In this document: positions 1 through 8,516 of the stretch, in pieces
Layout of the letters: each line of letters opens with the position of its first letter
Numbering within the stretch: the first letter of the stretch is position 1
Origin: Streptomyces composti
Lineage (GTDB): Bacteria; Actinomycetota; Actinomycetes; Streptomycetales; Streptomycetaceae
NCBI RefSeq assembly: GCF_012034205.1
Contig: NZ_JAATEM010000017.1
Location: 99,856 to 163,855, forward strand
Reading direction: 5' to 3'
DNA length: 64,000 nt
Notes under the pieces: generated by a model
Told to the model about the DNA's origin: nothing
Seen by the model: the letters and a program-made list of their open reading frames with translations, nothing else
Database searches by the model: none
Position numbers and translations under genes: made by a program

Positions 1-220
1 ACGTGCTCCGGTGCCGCGCCAGTGCGGTCAGGCGGTCCAGGCACCGTCCGGCCAGGTCCCCGGGCAGCGGCGCGGTGACGGCGCCGGTGGTGAAGGCGTT
101 CTCGGGCAGGACGACGAACGACGCCTCCGCGGTGACCCGGCTCTCCAGGTCGCCGAGCACGGCGGCGGCCGTCGCCTCGGGGTCGCTGCGGCGGGCGTGC
201 TGCGCTACGAACACGGTCAC
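1..220 (-). CDS. carbon-nitrogen hydrolase, N-terminal part (runs off left edge)
   Basis: Reading leftwards from a GTG at 220, the frame is open to the window edge (about 73 residues). It contains the motif VVLPENAF, which matches the strand carrying the catalytic Glu of nitrilase-superfamily enzymes (Glu-Lys-Cys triad); the Lys and Cys lie outside the window. The GTG overlaps the TGA of the preceding gene as GTGA, so the two hydrolases are probably translationally coupled. It is the 13th visible gene of the biosynthetic unit, which therefore continues beyond the window. The family cleaves or forms amide, nitrile or carbamoyl C-N bonds; the substrate cannot be told. The identification rests on one motif and the neighbour being of the same family. 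Confidence 0.6.
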   Translation of the reverse strand, partial: MTVFVAQHARRSDPEATAAAVLGDLESRVTAEASFVVLPENAFTTGAVTAPLPGDLAGRCLDRLTALARHRST

Positions 221-1146
221 GGGCGGGCCCCCTCGGGTGCGCTGCTGGTGGCTGCGGCGGGCGGGGCGCCGTTCTGCGTCAGGCTGTCCCGCAGTTCGGC
301 GGCAAGGTCGCGGTCGGCCCCGGCGTACGGGGTGAGCAGCCGCTGGTAGGCGGCGGGCCTGCGCAGCCGCTGCCACCGCCGGCCGTCGCCGGGGGCGGGC
401 GGGTCGAGATCGACGACGAGGGTCTCGGGGCGGTCGCTGCCGGCCTGGGCGATCACGCCCTCGGGTCGGGCGACCAGGCTGGTCCCGGCGAAATTGATCT
501 CCACGACCCGGTCGCCGCGCTTGCCGCGGACGACGCCGACCGAGCTGGCGTAGACGATGTTGACGTCGTTCAGGTACGCGGCCGTGCGCAGGGCGTTCAC
601 CATCAGCGGCTGGTTCTGGTTCAGCGTGCCGCCGGGTACGAAGACGGTGTGCGCGCCGGCCAGGGCGAGCAGCCGGATGACCTCCGGCATCCAGAAGTCC
701 GAGCAGACGGCGATGCCGATGCGCCCGAACTCGGTGGTCAGCACGCCCAGCGAGTCGGCCTGACGGCACACCACCATCTCGTTGCCGAAGGCGTGCGCCT
801 TGATCGCCTTGCCCGCGACGGCTCCCTGACGGCCGATCAGCAGCGAGGTGTTCCGGTACATGCCGTCCCGCAGGTCCTCGACGAGCGAGCCCAGCAGGAT
901 GTACGTGCCGAGTTTGCGGGCCAGGGACTGGAAGCCGTCGACGACGGGTCCCGGGATCGGTGTGTCGGTGCGCCCCTTGAGGCCGTCCTGCCCCGGCATG
1001 TACCAGGGCGGCCCGAGCAGGAACTCGGGGAAGCACACCAGGTCGATGTCGCCCCCGGCGCAGGCGTCCTCGATGGCCCGGTAGGCGTTGCGCCGGCCCT
1101 CCTCGTGATCGTCGACCCACTGGGTCTGTACTACCGCTACCCTCAT
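217..1146 (-). CDS. carbon-nitrogen hydrolase (nitrilase superfamily)
   Basis: A 309-residue cytosolic enzyme of normal family length. The catalytic triad is visible: Glu41 in CFPEFLL, Lys116 in IKAHAF, and Cys148 in AVCSDFW. I start at ATG 1146 (MRVAVVQ, the usual first beta strand of the family) because GAGGAG lies 9 nt upstream; an in-frame start at 1170 would add eight residues without a better ribosome site. It lies 67 bp after the degenerate PaaK-like gene and is coupled to a second hydrolase. In this cluster it could trim an amide, carbamoyl or nitrile intermediate, or remove a protecting acyl group; that role is inference. Family assignment is firm, substrate unknown. Confidence 0.9.
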   Translation of the reverse strand: MRVAVVQTQWVDDHEEGRRNAYRAIEDACAGGDIDLVCFPEFLLGPPWYMPGQDGLKGRTDTPIPGPVVDGFQSLARKLGTYILLGSLVEDLRDGMYRNTSLLIGRQGAVAGKAIKAHAFGNEMVVCRQADSLGVLTTEFGRIGIAVCSDFWMPEVIRLLALAGAHTVFVPGGTLNQNQPLMVNALRTAAYLNDVNIVYASSVGVVRGKRGDRVVEINFAGTSLVARPEGVIAQAGSDRPETLVVDLDPPAPGDGRRWQRLRRPAAYQRLLTPYAGADRDLAAELRDSLTQNGAPPAAATSSAPEGARP

Positions 1147-1213
1147 ACGTCTCGTCTCCTCGGATGCCACCGGTGGACCGGCCGCGGCGACCGCTCGCCA
1201 CGCCGGGTGCGGG

Positions 1214-2260
1214 TCATGACCTGGCGGTGCTCCACTCCTTCGGGCCGGTGATGGTGACCTCGGCGCCGACGCCGAGCGCGTCCCGGATCCGGTTGCGCAG
1301 CCTTGCCCGCAGGGCGTCGGCGGGCGTCTGCTCCGGGTCGTCGACGGCGCAGGTCACCCGGAAGGCGCCGTCGAGGACCTCGCAGGCGAAGTGCGGTGCG
1401 AGCGAGGGCTCCCGGAACACGACCCGTTCCACGTCCACGGCCGTGACCGGTGCGCCGTCGGGTCCGGGCAGCGCCGTGGCGGTGCTGCCGAGCGGCACCA
1501 GGACCGGGCTCGCCGCGTCGCAGCCGCATGCCTCGCCGGCCGGGTGCAGCTCGGCCAGTTCGCCGGCCGGCGCGCCGTCGAGGTGCAGCTCGCCGCGGGG
1601 CCCGCCGGGGACCTCGGCCCGCAGCCGCGCGCACACATGGAGCGCGCCCGCCTCGCAGGGGACGGCCACCACCGGCGTCGACGGGGTGCCGTGGACGGCG
1701 GCGGTGCGGGCTGCCCCCCAGGCGGCGCCGACCCGCTGAAGCCGCTCCGGGGAGGCGGCCTCGCCCACGCAGACGACGGTGCGGACCGTCGAAGCCCGCG
1801 GCCGTTCACCGAGCGCGACCGCGACGCCCGCCAGGTGGGCGGCGAAGCCGGGCGAGCACACCAGTGCGGTCACCTCGTACTGCTCGATCAGGCCGAGCAG
1901 CCGCGGCAGCGGGCAGATGGTGCCGCTGGTGCCGGTGCTGATCACCGAGGCGCCGGTCAGCTCCACGGCCCGGTCCACCGCGGCTCCCAGGAAGGACAGT
2001 TCGTAGGGCACGGCCGAGACGACCACGTCGTCCTCGGTGAGCAGCCGGCCGAGCGCCAGCGCCAGGTCGATCTGGTGGGAGATCCACGCCTCGCGGGTGA
2101 GCGCGACCGGCCGGGCGGTGCCCCGGGCGTCGGCGCGTTCGCCGTAGCGGGCGAGCGGTCCGGCGGGTCCTTCCGGACCGGGGCCGCGGGTGCCGCCCGG
2201 GCGGGTCAGCAGGTCCAGGAACTGCTCGTAGTGCCGGGTGAGGGACGGGACGGTCGTCAC
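1214..2260 (-). CDS. PaaK-like protein lacking adenylation motifs
   Basis: A 348-residue protein that aligns by eye with the central and C-terminal part of the PaaK-type ligase at 8513-9886: both share the stretch ending VPYEL followed by a Gly/Ala-rich helix. It begins about 110 residues later than that paralogue. The P-loop region (SSGTGNG in the paralogue) is replaced by ADARGTARP, the FGMTE motif by HGTPST, and RYRTGD is absent. It is therefore probably not a working acyl-adenylating enzyme. It may be a structural partner, a decayed ligase kept in frame, or a thioester/acyl transferase on the same fold. The GTG start at 2260 overlaps the UvrA-fusion stop as GTGA; an upstream in-frame ORF extension (to 2491) lies inside that gene and is rejected. 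Confidence 0.75.
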   Translation of the reverse strand: MTTVPSLTRHYEQFLDLLTRPGGTRGPGPEGPAGPLARYGERADARGTARPVALTREAWISHQIDLALALGRLLTEDDVVVSAVPYELSFLGAAVDRAVELTGASVISTGTSGTICPLPRLLGLIEQYEVTALVCSPGFAAHLAGVAVALGERPRASTVRTVVCVGEAASPERLQRVGAAWGAARTAAVHGTPSTPVVAVPCEAGALHVCARLRAEVPGGPRGELHLDGAPAGELAELHPAGEACGCDAASPVLVPLGSTATALPGPDGAPVTAVDVERVVFREPSLAPHFACEVLDGAFRVTCAVDDPEQTPADALRARLRNRIRDALGVGAEVTITGPKEWSTARS

Positions 2261-5200
2261 CGGGCCTCCGCTTCCCGGGCGAACCGGCGCCACCCGTAGT
2301 CGTCGAGGGCGCTGTCGCCCTCGTCCTCGCGCAGCAGCGGCCGGCGGCCGTTGCCGGGGTCCATGTCGACGCTGACGACCGTCGCCAGGACGAACTCGTG
2401 GTCGCCGATGCGGTAGGTCGACTTCAGGCTGCAGTCGATGGTGCCGACGGCGCCGGGGAGCCGGGGGCAGCCGTTGGCGGACGGGGTCCACGCCAGCGTG
2501 TCGAAGCGGCTGTCCGGCCGGCCCTGGGAGAAGGCCTCGGACACCTCGCGCTGGTCCTCGCCGAGGATGTTGACGCAGAACCGTCCGGTCTCGGCGATGG
2601 CGGTCCAGCTGGTGCTGCGCGAGCGCACCAGGAAGCCGATCAGGGCGAGTTCGTCGGAGACGACGGTGAGCGAGCCGATGACCAGCCCGTACGGGGTCGG
2701 CCCCGCGTGCTCGGACCGGCGGGCGGTTCCCGCGACGACGGTGACCGCGCGCGGCAGCAGCTCGCCGATGACGCCCAGGTCCCGCATCGTGCCGGGCCGC
2801 CGGCCGCCGTCGGGTTCGGGCGGGGGCGGACCGGTCTCCTCGCCGAGCGCGCGGACGAACCGTCCGGTGACGCTGTCCGGGTGGGCGGCCACCTCCTCCG
2901 GGGTGCCGCTCACCACGATCCGGCCGCCGCCGCGCCCCGCGCCGGGCCCGAGGTCGATCACCCAGTCGGCGATGGCGATCACCTTCACGTTGTGCTCGAT
3001 GACCAGCACGGTGTTGCCGGTGGAGATCAGCCGCTCGAACAGGGCCAGCAGGTGGCGGATGTCGGCGGAGTGCAGGCCGCGGGTCGGCTCGTCGAAGATG
3101 AACAGGGTGCGGCTGCGGCGCTGCTTGAGCAGCTCGCCGGCGAGGTTGAGCCGCTGCGCCTCGCCGCCGGAGAGGGTGGTGGTGGAGCAGCCGAGCTGCA
3201 GGTAGCCGAGGCCGAACTCGTCAAGGACGCGCAGCGCTTGGACGACCTTGGGGTGGGCGTCGGCGTCGAACCAGCCGAGGGCGTCCTCGACGGTCATCGA
3301 CAGCACGTCGTGGATGTTCCTGCCGTTCAGCCGCACCTCGAGGACATGCTCCTGGAAGCGGCGTCCCTCGCACTCGGGGCAGACGATGAACTCGCTCTTG
3401 AACAGCGTCATCTCGATCTCGGCGAGCCCGAGACCCTTGCAGGACTCGCACCGGCCGCCCGCCACGTTGGGGCTGAACTCGGCTCGCCCCAGGCCCCGTT
3501 CGGCTGCCTCGGCGCTGTTGGCGAAGGCGTCGCGGATGTGGTCGCTGATGCCGATGCTGGTGACCAGGGTGCTGCGGCTCGAGCGGCCGATCGGCCGCTG
3601 CTCGACATAGATGACGTCGTCCAGGGCGTCGGCTCCGTCGACGCCGGTGCTGTCGGCCGGCGCACCGGAGCGCCGCCGGCCGACGGCCCGGGCGACGCGT
3701 TCGTGCAGGGCGGCCACCAGGGAGCTCTTGCCCGCGCCGGACACCCCGGAGACGCAGGTCAGCGCGCCGAGCGGGAACCTGGCGGTCTGGTCGGTGACGT
3801 TGTTGCGGGTGATGCCGCGGACCTCGATCCAGTCGGCGCCGGTGAGGTCGGTGCGGGTCCGTGAGGGTGCGCCGGAGCGCATGGCGGCCGCGGTCGGCGA
3901 GGAGCCGGACTTCAGCAGGTCGGCGAAGCGGCCCTCGAAGACGATCTCGCCGCCGCGGGAGCCTGCGCCGGGGCCCAGTTCGACGATCCAGTCGGCGGCC
4001 CGGATCACCGACTCGTCGTGCTCGATGACGATGACGGTGTTCCCGAGGTCGCGCAGCCGGCGCAGCGAGGTGAGGATCCTGCCGGTGTCGGCCTCGTGGA
4101 GTCCGGCGGTGGGTTCGTCGAGGACGTACATCACGCCGGTCAGGTCGCTGGCCAGGTGCTGGGCGAGCAGCAGCCGCTGCAGCTCGCCGCCGGACAGGGT
4201 GGCCACCGGGCGCTGCAGCTGCAGGTGGCCGAGGCCGACCTCCTCGATGTTGCCGCTCTGCTTGACGATCGCCGCGGCCAGTTCGCGGACCTGGTCCGGC
4301 AGGTCACCGGAGTCGAGGGCCCGGCGCAGCCGTGCGATGGAGTGCGACAGCTCGTCGCTCTGGAAGTCGTGGAAGGTGTGCCCGGCGACCGTGGCGGCGA
4401 GTGACTCGGGACGCAGCCGGCCGCCGTTGCAGCCGGGGCAGACCTCCCGGCCGAGGTAGTTGGCGAAGGCCTTCTTGCGGGCGGCCGAGGAGGCGGTGCG
4501 GTAGGCGCGGTCCAGGAAGCCCAGGATGCCCTCGAAGCGGAAGTCGTTGGTGACCTTGCGGATCTTGAGGGTGTAGACCTTGTCGTGGCCGTGCAGCACC
4601 CGCTCGGTCTGCTCGGGGGTCAGCTTCTCGAACGGCACGTCCAGGTCGATGCCGGTGTCCGCGGCCATCGCCTCGAAGGCCTTGCGCACATTGGGGACGG
4701 CGAAGGTGCCGGGGTCGGCTCCGTCGAAGATCTCGGTGAGCGTCTTCGACCGGTCGGGGATGATCTTGTCGAGGGAGAAGCCGACGAGTTCGCCGATGCC
4801 GTCGCACCGCAGGCACTTGCCTTCCTTGCGGTTGAAGCTGAAGTGCTTGGCGGAGTGCGGCTCGGCGAAGCAGCCGCACTCCTCGCAGAACAGGTCCGCT
4901 CCGGTGGGGCCGTAGCAGGCCGGGCAGACCGGGCGGGAGCCGGCGCCGAACAGCAGCCGGTACAGCCCGTCCAGGCCGGTGAGGGTGCCCACGGTGGAGC
5001 GGGGGTTGGACCAGCCGCCGTCGCGCTGGCGCAGGGCCACCGGCGGCTGGGTGCCGGCGATCCGGTCGAACTGGTAGTCGCCGTCGCCCATGTCGAGGGA
5101 CTTGCTCGACAGGGCGCCCAGGTAGAGCGTCTTGGAGTGCTCGAACAGGGTGTCGATGACCAGGGACGACTTGCCCGATCCGGACACGCCCGCGGCGACG

Positions 5201-5286
5201 ATCAGCTGCCCCTTGGGGAAGGAGACGTCGACCGACTTGAGGTTGTGGGTGGTGACTCCCTCGAGTCGAATGCTGTCCAGGCTCAT
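2257..5286 (-). CDS. UvrA-like ABC ATPase fused to a flavin reductase domain
   Basis: One uninterrupted 1009-residue frame with two unrelated parts. Residues 1 to about 820 are a UvrA paralogue: Walker A GVSGSGKSS at about 33-41, a first zinc module with CPAC and CEEC, signature LSGGELQR, a second Walker A GVSGAGKSS, a second zinc finger with CESC and CPEC, and signature LSGGEAQR. It is shorter than housekeeping UvrA (about 950), as in resistance paralogues such as DrrC. Residues from about 834 (an internal Met at 2787) to the end resemble the HpaC/DIM6-NTAB FMN reductase family (TGRFCVNILGEDQ, then SRFDTLAW). The adjacent HpaB-like monooxygenase needs reduced flavin, so the C-terminal half probably feeds it, while the UvrA half probably protects DNA from the product. 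The ATG at 5286 overlaps the HpaB stop as ATGA. Confidence 0.88.
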   Translation of the reverse strand: MSLDSIRLEGVTTHNLKSVDVSFPKGQLIVAAGVSGSGKSSLVIDTLFEHSKTLYLGALSSKSLDMGDGDYQFDRIAGTQPPVALRQRDGGWSNPRSTVGTLTGLDGLYRLLFGAGSRPVCPACYGPTGADLFCEECGCFAEPHSAKHFSFNRKEGKCLRCDGIGELVGFSLDKIIPDRSKTLTEIFDGADPGTFAVPNVRKAFEAMAADTGIDLDVPFEKLTPEQTERVLHGHDKVYTLKIRKVTNDFRFEGILGFLDRAYRTASSAARKKAFANYLGREVCPGCNGGRLRPESLAATVAGHTFHDFQSDELSHSIARLRRALDSGDLPDQVRELAAAIVKQSGNIEEVGLGHLQLQRPVATLSGGELQRLLLAQHLASDLTGVMYVLDEPTAGLHEADTGRILTSLRRLRDLGNTVIVIEHDESVIRAADWIVELGPGAGSRGGEIVFEGRFADLLKSGSSPTAAAMRSGAPSRTRTDLTGADWIEVRGITRNNVTDQTARFPLGALTCVSGVSGAGKSSLVAALHERVARAVGRRRSGAPADSTGVDGADALDDVIYVEQRPIGRSSRSTLVTSIGISDHIRDAFANSAEAAERGLGRAEFSPNVAGGRCESCKGLGLAEIEMTLFKSEFIVCPECEGRRFQEHVLEVRLNGRNIHDVLSMTVEDALGWFDADAHPKVVQALRVLDEFGLGYLQLGCSTTTLSGGEAQRLNLAGELLKQRRSRTLFIFDEPTRGLHSADIRHLLALFERLISTGNTVLVIEHNVKVIAIADWVIDLGPGAGRGGGRIVVSGTPEEVAAHPDSVTGRFVRALGEETGPPPPEPDGGRRPGTMRDLGVIGELLPRAVTVVAGTARRSEHAGPTPYGLVIGSLTVVSDELALIGFLVRSRSTSWTAIAETGRFCVNILGEDQREVSEAFSQGRPDSRFDTLAWTPSANGCPRLPGAVGTIDCSLKSTYRIGDHEFVLATVVSVDMDPGNGRRPLLREDEGDSALDDYGWRRFAREAEAR

Positions 5287-6779
5287 GTGTGGTCCATCCG
5301 CCCTTCGGCCAGGTCGCGGGCCCCTGCTTCGCAGCGCCGCAGGTCGGGGTAGCGGTCGTAGAGCATCGAGCGGACCCGGGCGGGGTCGCCCCGGTTCCAC
5401 GTCTCGTACAGCTCCTGCCGCATCCCGAAGCGGTCGACGGTCAGATCGGCGGCGAGCCGGAAGATGCGGGACTTCTCGTCCGGGCTCGTCTCCCGCCCGC
5501 ACATGTAGGTGTCCAGGGCCGAGCGCAGGGCGGAGGTGCCCAGGTCGCCCTCGGAGGGCTGCATGATCAGACCGGAGGCGCCGATCTGCCGGATGATCTC
5601 CGAGGCGCGGCTGGAGAAGCGTCCTGCGACGGCGTCCAGCGCGGCCGTGGAACCGGGGGCGAGCAGCCCTGAGGCGGTGGGCCGGCTCTCGGCGTCGATC
5701 GCCTCCAGACCGAGCCGCACGAGCTCGACGTAGGAGGTGAGTTCACCGAGCAGATCGGTGACCTGCCGGAACTTGTTCACCCCGATCGCCTGGGCGAGCA
5801 GCGAGGCCACGCCGAGCAGGGTGCGCAGCCGGTGGTAGTAGCGGATCTGGCCGGTGTAGAGCGACCACTTGTTCAGCTCGGCGAAGCCGCGCACGGCGGT
5901 CTGGGAGTCGTCGAGCAGGAAGACCCGGTCCATGGGGACGAACACGTCGTCGAAGACCAGCATGGCGTCCTGCTCGTCGTAGCGCCCGGCGAGTCCGCCG
6001 GAGCCGGTGTACGAGGAGCGGCACAGCACGCGCAGCCCGGGCGAGGCGAGCGGCGCGGCGAACCAGCACACGTAACTGGGGTCCTCCCGCAGGTAGTTGG
6101 CGGGCGAGAGGTAGATCAGCACCTCGTGCGCGTACGGGGCGAGGGTGGCGATCTGCTTGGCGCCGCGCACCACGATGCCGTCGGCGCCGCGCCGCACCAC
6201 CCGCAGTCCCAGCTCCGGCCGCTGGGCGGGGGTGGCGGACCGGTCGATCTGCGGGTCGCCGAGACCGTGGGTGAGGGTGAGGTCGTTCTCGCGGGCGTAG
6301 TGGTAGTAGTTCTCGGCGTTGCTCGCGAACCGCGGGTCCACCTCGGCGAGCTGGTGCCGGAAGTCGTAGAGGCCGACCACGACGTTGGACATGAAGTCGG
6401 GGATCCGGGAGAGCTGGCCGTGGGAGGCCTCGGCCCACCGGTGGGAGTTGGCCCACTTGCGGCCGAGGGCGTCCCGGTCGGCCGGCGCCAGGTACGACAG
6501 GCTGACCGGGTTGCCGGTGGTCTCGGACCGGTACAGCATCTGCCCGGCCCGGTCCGGCAGGTGCTGGGCGTCGTAGAGGCCGGCCAGCGTGGTCAGCATG
6601 GGGGTGAACTCGGGGTCGCCGGTCACGTCGACCCGGCGCCCCTCGCACCAGATCTCCCGGTCGTCCTTGAGGCTGGCGATGTACTCCGATCCTCGCCAGG
6701 CGCCGCCGGACGTGCCGGGCAGCAGGGTGGTCTCGCCGGGCCCGCCGGGGCCCGGGGCTCGGGATTCTGCGGTGGTCAC
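5283..6779 (-). CDS. HpaB-type FADH2-dependent monooxygenase
   Basis: A 498-residue protein of the 4-hydroxyphenylacetate 3-hydroxylase (HpaB) family, which has the acyl-CoA dehydrogenase fold and inserts oxygen ortho to a phenol using reduced FAD from a partner reductase. Family features seen are the N-terminal WRGSEYIASLKDDREIWCEG block, the DPQIDRS region, and GAKQIATLAP followed by a hydrophobic strand. Length matches the family (about 480-520). The GTG at 6779 has AGGAG 7 nt upstream. The stop overlaps the start of the UvrA-flavin reductase gene, the likely source of its reduced flavin. Probable role: ring hydroxylation of a tyrosine-, anthranilate- or tryptophan-derived intermediate. 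Family confident, substrate inferred. Confidence 0.88.
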   Translation of the reverse strand: MTTAESRAPGPGGPGETTLLPGTSGGAWRGSEYIASLKDDREIWCEGRRVDVTGDPEFTPMLTTLAGLYDAQHLPDRAGQMLYRSETTGNPVSLSYLAPADRDALGRKWANSHRWAEASHGQLSRIPDFMSNVVVGLYDFRHQLAEVDPRFASNAENYYHYARENDLTLTHGLGDPQIDRSATPAQRPELGLRVVRRGADGIVVRGAKQIATLAPYAHEVLIYLSPANYLREDPSYVCWFAAPLASPGLRVLCRSSYTGSGGLAGRYDEQDAMLVFDDVFVPMDRVFLLDDSQTAVRGFAELNKWSLYTGQIRYYHRLRTLLGVASLLAQAIGVNKFRQVTDLLGELTSYVELVRLGLEAIDAESRPTASGLLAPGSTAALDAVAGRFSSRASEIIRQIGASGLIMQPSEGDLGTSALRSALDTYMCGRETSPDEKSRIFRLAADLTVDRFGMRQELYETWNRGDPARVRSMLYDRYPDLRRCEAGARDLAEGRMDHT

Positions 6780-6790
6780 CGTCGGCGCTC

Positions 6791-8260
6791 CTACGGGTTC
6801 CGCTCAGCCGCGCCGGAGCGGAACGGCTGATAGCTCTGCTCTTGGACCTGGGGGAAGTACTCGCGGGTCGCCTCGCCCACCAGCCGCATCAGCTCCGAGT
6901 CGAGGGAGCTGGGGTCGGTGATGAGCTTGACCAGGGGCGAGTCCGGCACCGCGTTGGCGAGGCCGGTGCGGCGCGCCCGGTGGACGGAGGCCAGCGAGTG
7001 CTGGGCGTTGGCGGCGTCGCGCATCTTGTAGACCGCCTGCGGCCCGTCCGGGATGCCGATCATGGACTTGGTGCCGCCGCTGCCCAGGCAGTTGCGGGGC
7101 ATGTGCAGATGCTCGTGCCGCCACTGCTGGTGGGCGTCGTGCAGCCGGAACGCCCGGTCGAGCACGAGGTGCCGCAGCCAGGCGGCGGGGTCGTCGTGGC
7201 GGTGTGCGTCGATGTCCCGCACGGCGTCCTCCAGACAGGACGCGCCGAGCGAGCGCAGCCAGGTCTCCAGGTCGTTCCACAGGTGCTTGAACAGGTCCCG
7301 GAACATGTGCTGCTTGATGGCGAGCGAGTGGGTGCCGCTGGCGGGCCCCAGATTGATGCGGAAGGCGTGGTACTCACCGGTCGCCAGGTGCTCGGCCATC
7401 ACCCGCTGCGCCTCGACCACCGGGTCGAGCAGCGTCCGGCACACCGTCAGGTGCTGGACCGCCCGGCTCAGCTCCGACGCCCGGATGGCCCGGATGGCGG
7501 TCTCCAGGTGGTCGTTGGCCTCGGCGACCAGGATCTCCGGGATCTGGTGCAGGGCGACGAACTCGCCGTGCAGGGTGGCGGCGTTCAGCTCGGTCGCGGC
7601 CACCGCCCGGGCCAGGGTCTCGGCGGAGATCAGCTCGTCGGTGCCGCGGCGCACCCCGACCGGCACGCCGGTCAGGTCGCTCTCCCACTTGGTGGCGTCG
7701 TGGCAGCTGAGCCGGATGCCGTGCAGCACCCGGTAGAGGGCGTTGTCGATGCTCTCGGTGGCGATGGTGGAGCGGACCAGCCGCGGCGAGGCGGTCATCA
7801 GGGTGGTGCGTGCCGCGTCCTCCAGTTCCCGCAGCGCGTCGACGTAGGCGGCGTAGCCGGCCGACTCGGAGACGCTCAGCGCGGCGGCCCCGTCGAGCGC
7901 GGCGGTCCCGAAGGCGCTGCGGACGTCGAACATCGCGGTGCCGAGGCCGCGCAGCAGCCGGTGGAAGCCGAGCGCCCACTGCGTGTAGCGGGAGGCGCCG
8001 GGGATGTCGCCGTCGAGCAGCCGGGCCTGGGTCCGTCCTGCCAGGCGGGCCAGGTTGAGCAGGCTCACCTCCGCGGCCTGGAAGACGGCGCACACCGTCG
8101 AGTCGTAGCTGCCCTCGGGCACCCCGCGGGCGGCCCGTGCCTCGCCGAGCAGATCGATGCGGTGCAGCTGGTCGTAGCTCTCGGCCACCGGGCCCAGTTC
8201 GGTCGTCTGCCGCCCGCCGGACTTCCGGCCGGCCGCGCGTGGATCGTCCAGGCTTGCCAT
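6791..8260 (-). CDS. tryptophan 2,3-dioxygenase-like haem protein
   Basis: A 489-residue, helix-rich protein, longer than classical TDO (about 280-400). Two conserved TDO-superfamily blocks can be recognised: FRINLGPASGTHSLAIK matches the substrate-carboxylate/PASG block, and WRHEHLHMPRNCLGSGG matches the distal block with the haem-ligand His and the LGxxGT-type turn. Members bind haem b and oxidise indoles or phenols; biosynthetic variants act as monooxygenases or peroxygenases. The adjacent ferredoxin (stop 7 bp upstream of this ATG) could supply electrons. ATG 8260 has GAGGAG 10 nt upstream. It probably oxidises the tryptophan- or tyrosine-type precursor. The superfamily call rests on two motifs, so a divergent function is likely. 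Confidence 0.72.
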   Translation of the reverse strand: MASLDDPRAAGRKSGGRQTTELGPVAESYDQLHRIDLLGEARAARGVPEGSYDSTVCAVFQAAEVSLLNLARLAGRTQARLLDGDIPGASRYTQWALGFHRLLRGLGTAMFDVRSAFGTAALDGAAALSVSESAGYAAYVDALRELEDAARTTLMTASPRLVRSTIATESIDNALYRVLHGIRLSCHDATKWESDLTGVPVGVRRGTDELISAETLARAVAATELNAATLHGEFVALHQIPEILVAEANDHLETAIRAIRASELSRAVQHLTVCRTLLDPVVEAQRVMAEHLATGEYHAFRINLGPASGTHSLAIKQHMFRDLFKHLWNDLETWLRSLGASCLEDAVRDIDAHRHDDPAAWLRHLVLDRAFRLHDAHQQWRHEHLHMPRNCLGSGGTKSMIGIPDGPQAVYKMRDAANAQHSLASVHRARRTGLANAVPDSPLVKLITDPSSLDSELMRLVGEATREYFPQVQEQSYQPFRSGAAERNP

Positions 8261-8267
8261 TGCGCCA

Positions 8268-8516
8268 TCACTCCTCGGTGGGCCCAGCTAGGTAGCGGAT
8301 CGATTCGGTGGGGCAGGATTCGAAGGCGTCGAGAACCCGTTCGAGCTCGTCGGGCGTCTCGGGCTGCTTGCACACGTAGTGCACGTCGTGGTCGAGGTCC
8401 GCCTCGAAGTTGTCGGGCGCGAGGTCGTTGCAGAGCTTGCAGTCGATGCAGGTGTCGTCGATCTCGAAGTGACCTTCGAGCGGAAGGCGTGTGGGAAGCG
8501 GCAGTTCCACCCTCAC
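8268..8516 (-). CDS. 4Fe-4S single-cluster ferredoxin
   Basis: An 82-residue acidic protein with CIDCKLC in the N-terminal half and a later SCPTESI, giving the C-x2-C-x2-C...C-P pattern of monocluster [4Fe-4S] ferredoxins (a 3Fe-4S form is not excluded). The GTG start at 8516 is preceded by GGAGGAGGTGA, one of the strongest ribosome sites in the cluster, and overlaps the ligase stop as GTGA; the strong site suggests high expression. It probably passes electrons to the haem protein downstream or exchanges them with the molybdopterin enzyme upstream; which one cannot be decided from sequence. Confidence 0.9.
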   Translation of the reverse strand: MRVELPLPTRLPLEGHFEIDDTCIDCKLCNDLAPDNFEADLDHDVHYVCKQPETPDELERVLDAFESCPTESIRYLAGPTEE

